From the NCBI GenBank assembly GCA_039679945.1, contig JBDKTY010000079.1, positions 3,096-67,095 of the forward strand: 64,000 nucleotides of DNA. The letters run 5' to 3'. Within the stretch, counting starts at the first letter, position 1. Each line of letters begins with the position of its first letter. Of the stretch, positions 63,543 through 64,000 are shown one piece after another. Below the pieces are notes generated by a model that was not told the DNA's origin, did no database searches, and saw only the letters and a program-made list of their open reading frames with translations. The translations under genes and the position numbers were made by a program. The DNA comes from SbD1 sp039679945 (GTDB taxonomy: Bacteria > Desulfobacterota > Syntrophobacteria > Syntrophobacterales > Syntrophobacteraceae).

Positions 63543-64000
63543 AGCTCCGTATGAAATCAAACCTCTCCTTTCCCCGCGGTAAAGCTCAAGTCCTTATGAT
63601 AGTATTTTGTAACTATTTTGAAACCTCCCCGTGCTATACTTTAAAATGAACAGGTATTGGATCTCTGCTCGCCGGGGCCGATATCCGGCATCCCCCATTA
63701 AGGGCTTTCCAGGCAGGCAGGTTCCGGACCTGTATCCCATCTCCATTTCTTTAACGATCGTCATAGAGACTCCCGGTAGTTGGCGGTCCGGAAGGGCCAG
63801 CTTATATCGAGCGATCTTCACCCGCGAAGACAGAGATGCGCTTTCTTATTACAGCTCACTAACTCATTGGCGCCCGACTTTCCAGCTTTCTGACCAGGAC
63901 TCGGTTGATGGCACGGATCTCCGGATGCCATGCGTCCGCTGCTGATAATTTGTTCAAGTAATTCGATAAAACAGTTGACGCCCCAGGTATTACAGGAACC
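63543..64000. other. Right-hand edge region
   Basis: About 458 bp. An extended -10-like TGCTATACT on the plus strand near 63635 lies before overlapping open frames on both strands (63594-63945) that have no recognisable domain. Any gene continuing past the edge cannot be judged. Confidence 0.35.

Noticed and set aside
1..64000. Complete prophage, plasmid origin, tRNA or rRNA genes
   Set aside because: I found no integrase, capsid, replication-initiator, clover-leaf or rRNA sequence by eye. The lysozyme-like and IS3 fragments stand alone.

Overview
The window looks like a chromosomal segment of a Gram-negative, probably anaerobic bacterium of the deltaproteobacterial type (Desulfobacterota). 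The evidence is outer-membrane and AsmA-like genes, many lipoprotein signal peptides, two c-type cytochrome genes (one diheme, one with six CxxCH sites), a ferredoxin-like aldo/keto reductase, radical-SAM chemistry and strong AGGAGG-type ribosome sites. This assignment rests on gene content alone. Gene density is low: many intergenic gaps of 0.3-1.3 kb carry dispersed palindromic repeats, MITE-like elements and gene debris.

Layout. 0-10.5 kb: phospholipase D/cardiolipin synthase-like gene (cut by the left edge), a DUF2950-DUF3300 pair, an iron-sulfur aldo/keto reductase, a lysozyme-like hydrolase and two lipoproteins. 11-14.4 kb: a compact plus-strand set made of an exported LSm-like small protein, a 41-residue exported peptide ending in a CGGC motif, a TIGR04222-like membrane protein with a Gly/Cys tail, and a radical SAM/SPASM enzyme. 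This is the best candidate for an undescribed system. 14.6-22.4 kb: outer-membrane beta-barrel, Tat-type metallophosphoesterase, DJ-1/PfpI protein, secreted metallo-beta-lactamase-fold hydrolase, amino-acid-type binding protein and a DctA-like symporter. 22.8-25.9 kb: debris zone with a kelch-FN3 pseudogene, an IS3-type transposase remnant, an AT-rich stretch and two tandem copies of a dispersed repeat. 26-40 kb: a giant DUF748 (AsmA-like) protein, aquaporin Z, a nuclease plus K+ channel pair, a sensor kinase, a GAF protein and several small secreted proteins, with a pair of 190-bp MITEs at 31.4 and 38.6 kb.

40.9-51.4 kb is a catabolic locus: GalT/HIT-like protein, GntP-type permease behind a clear sigma-70 promoter, 2-hydroxyacid dehydrogenase, class II aldolase, FGGY kinase, HAD phosphatase, DeoR-type regulator, cupin and a 3-hydroxyisobutyrate-dehydrogenase-like enzyme. 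Together they suggest uptake, oxidation, phosphorylation and aldol cleavage of a sugar acid or polyol whose identity the sequence does not give. 51.7-55.6 kb holds the two cytochrome genes, each behind palindromic operator-like sites, flanking a vapC toxin remnant and a 10-bp tandem repeat. 56.8-59.1 kb is a CoA-transferase plus HMG-CoA-lyase pair, followed by a 1138-residue hybrid histidine kinase and, near the right edge, a truncated serine/threonine phosphatase gene.
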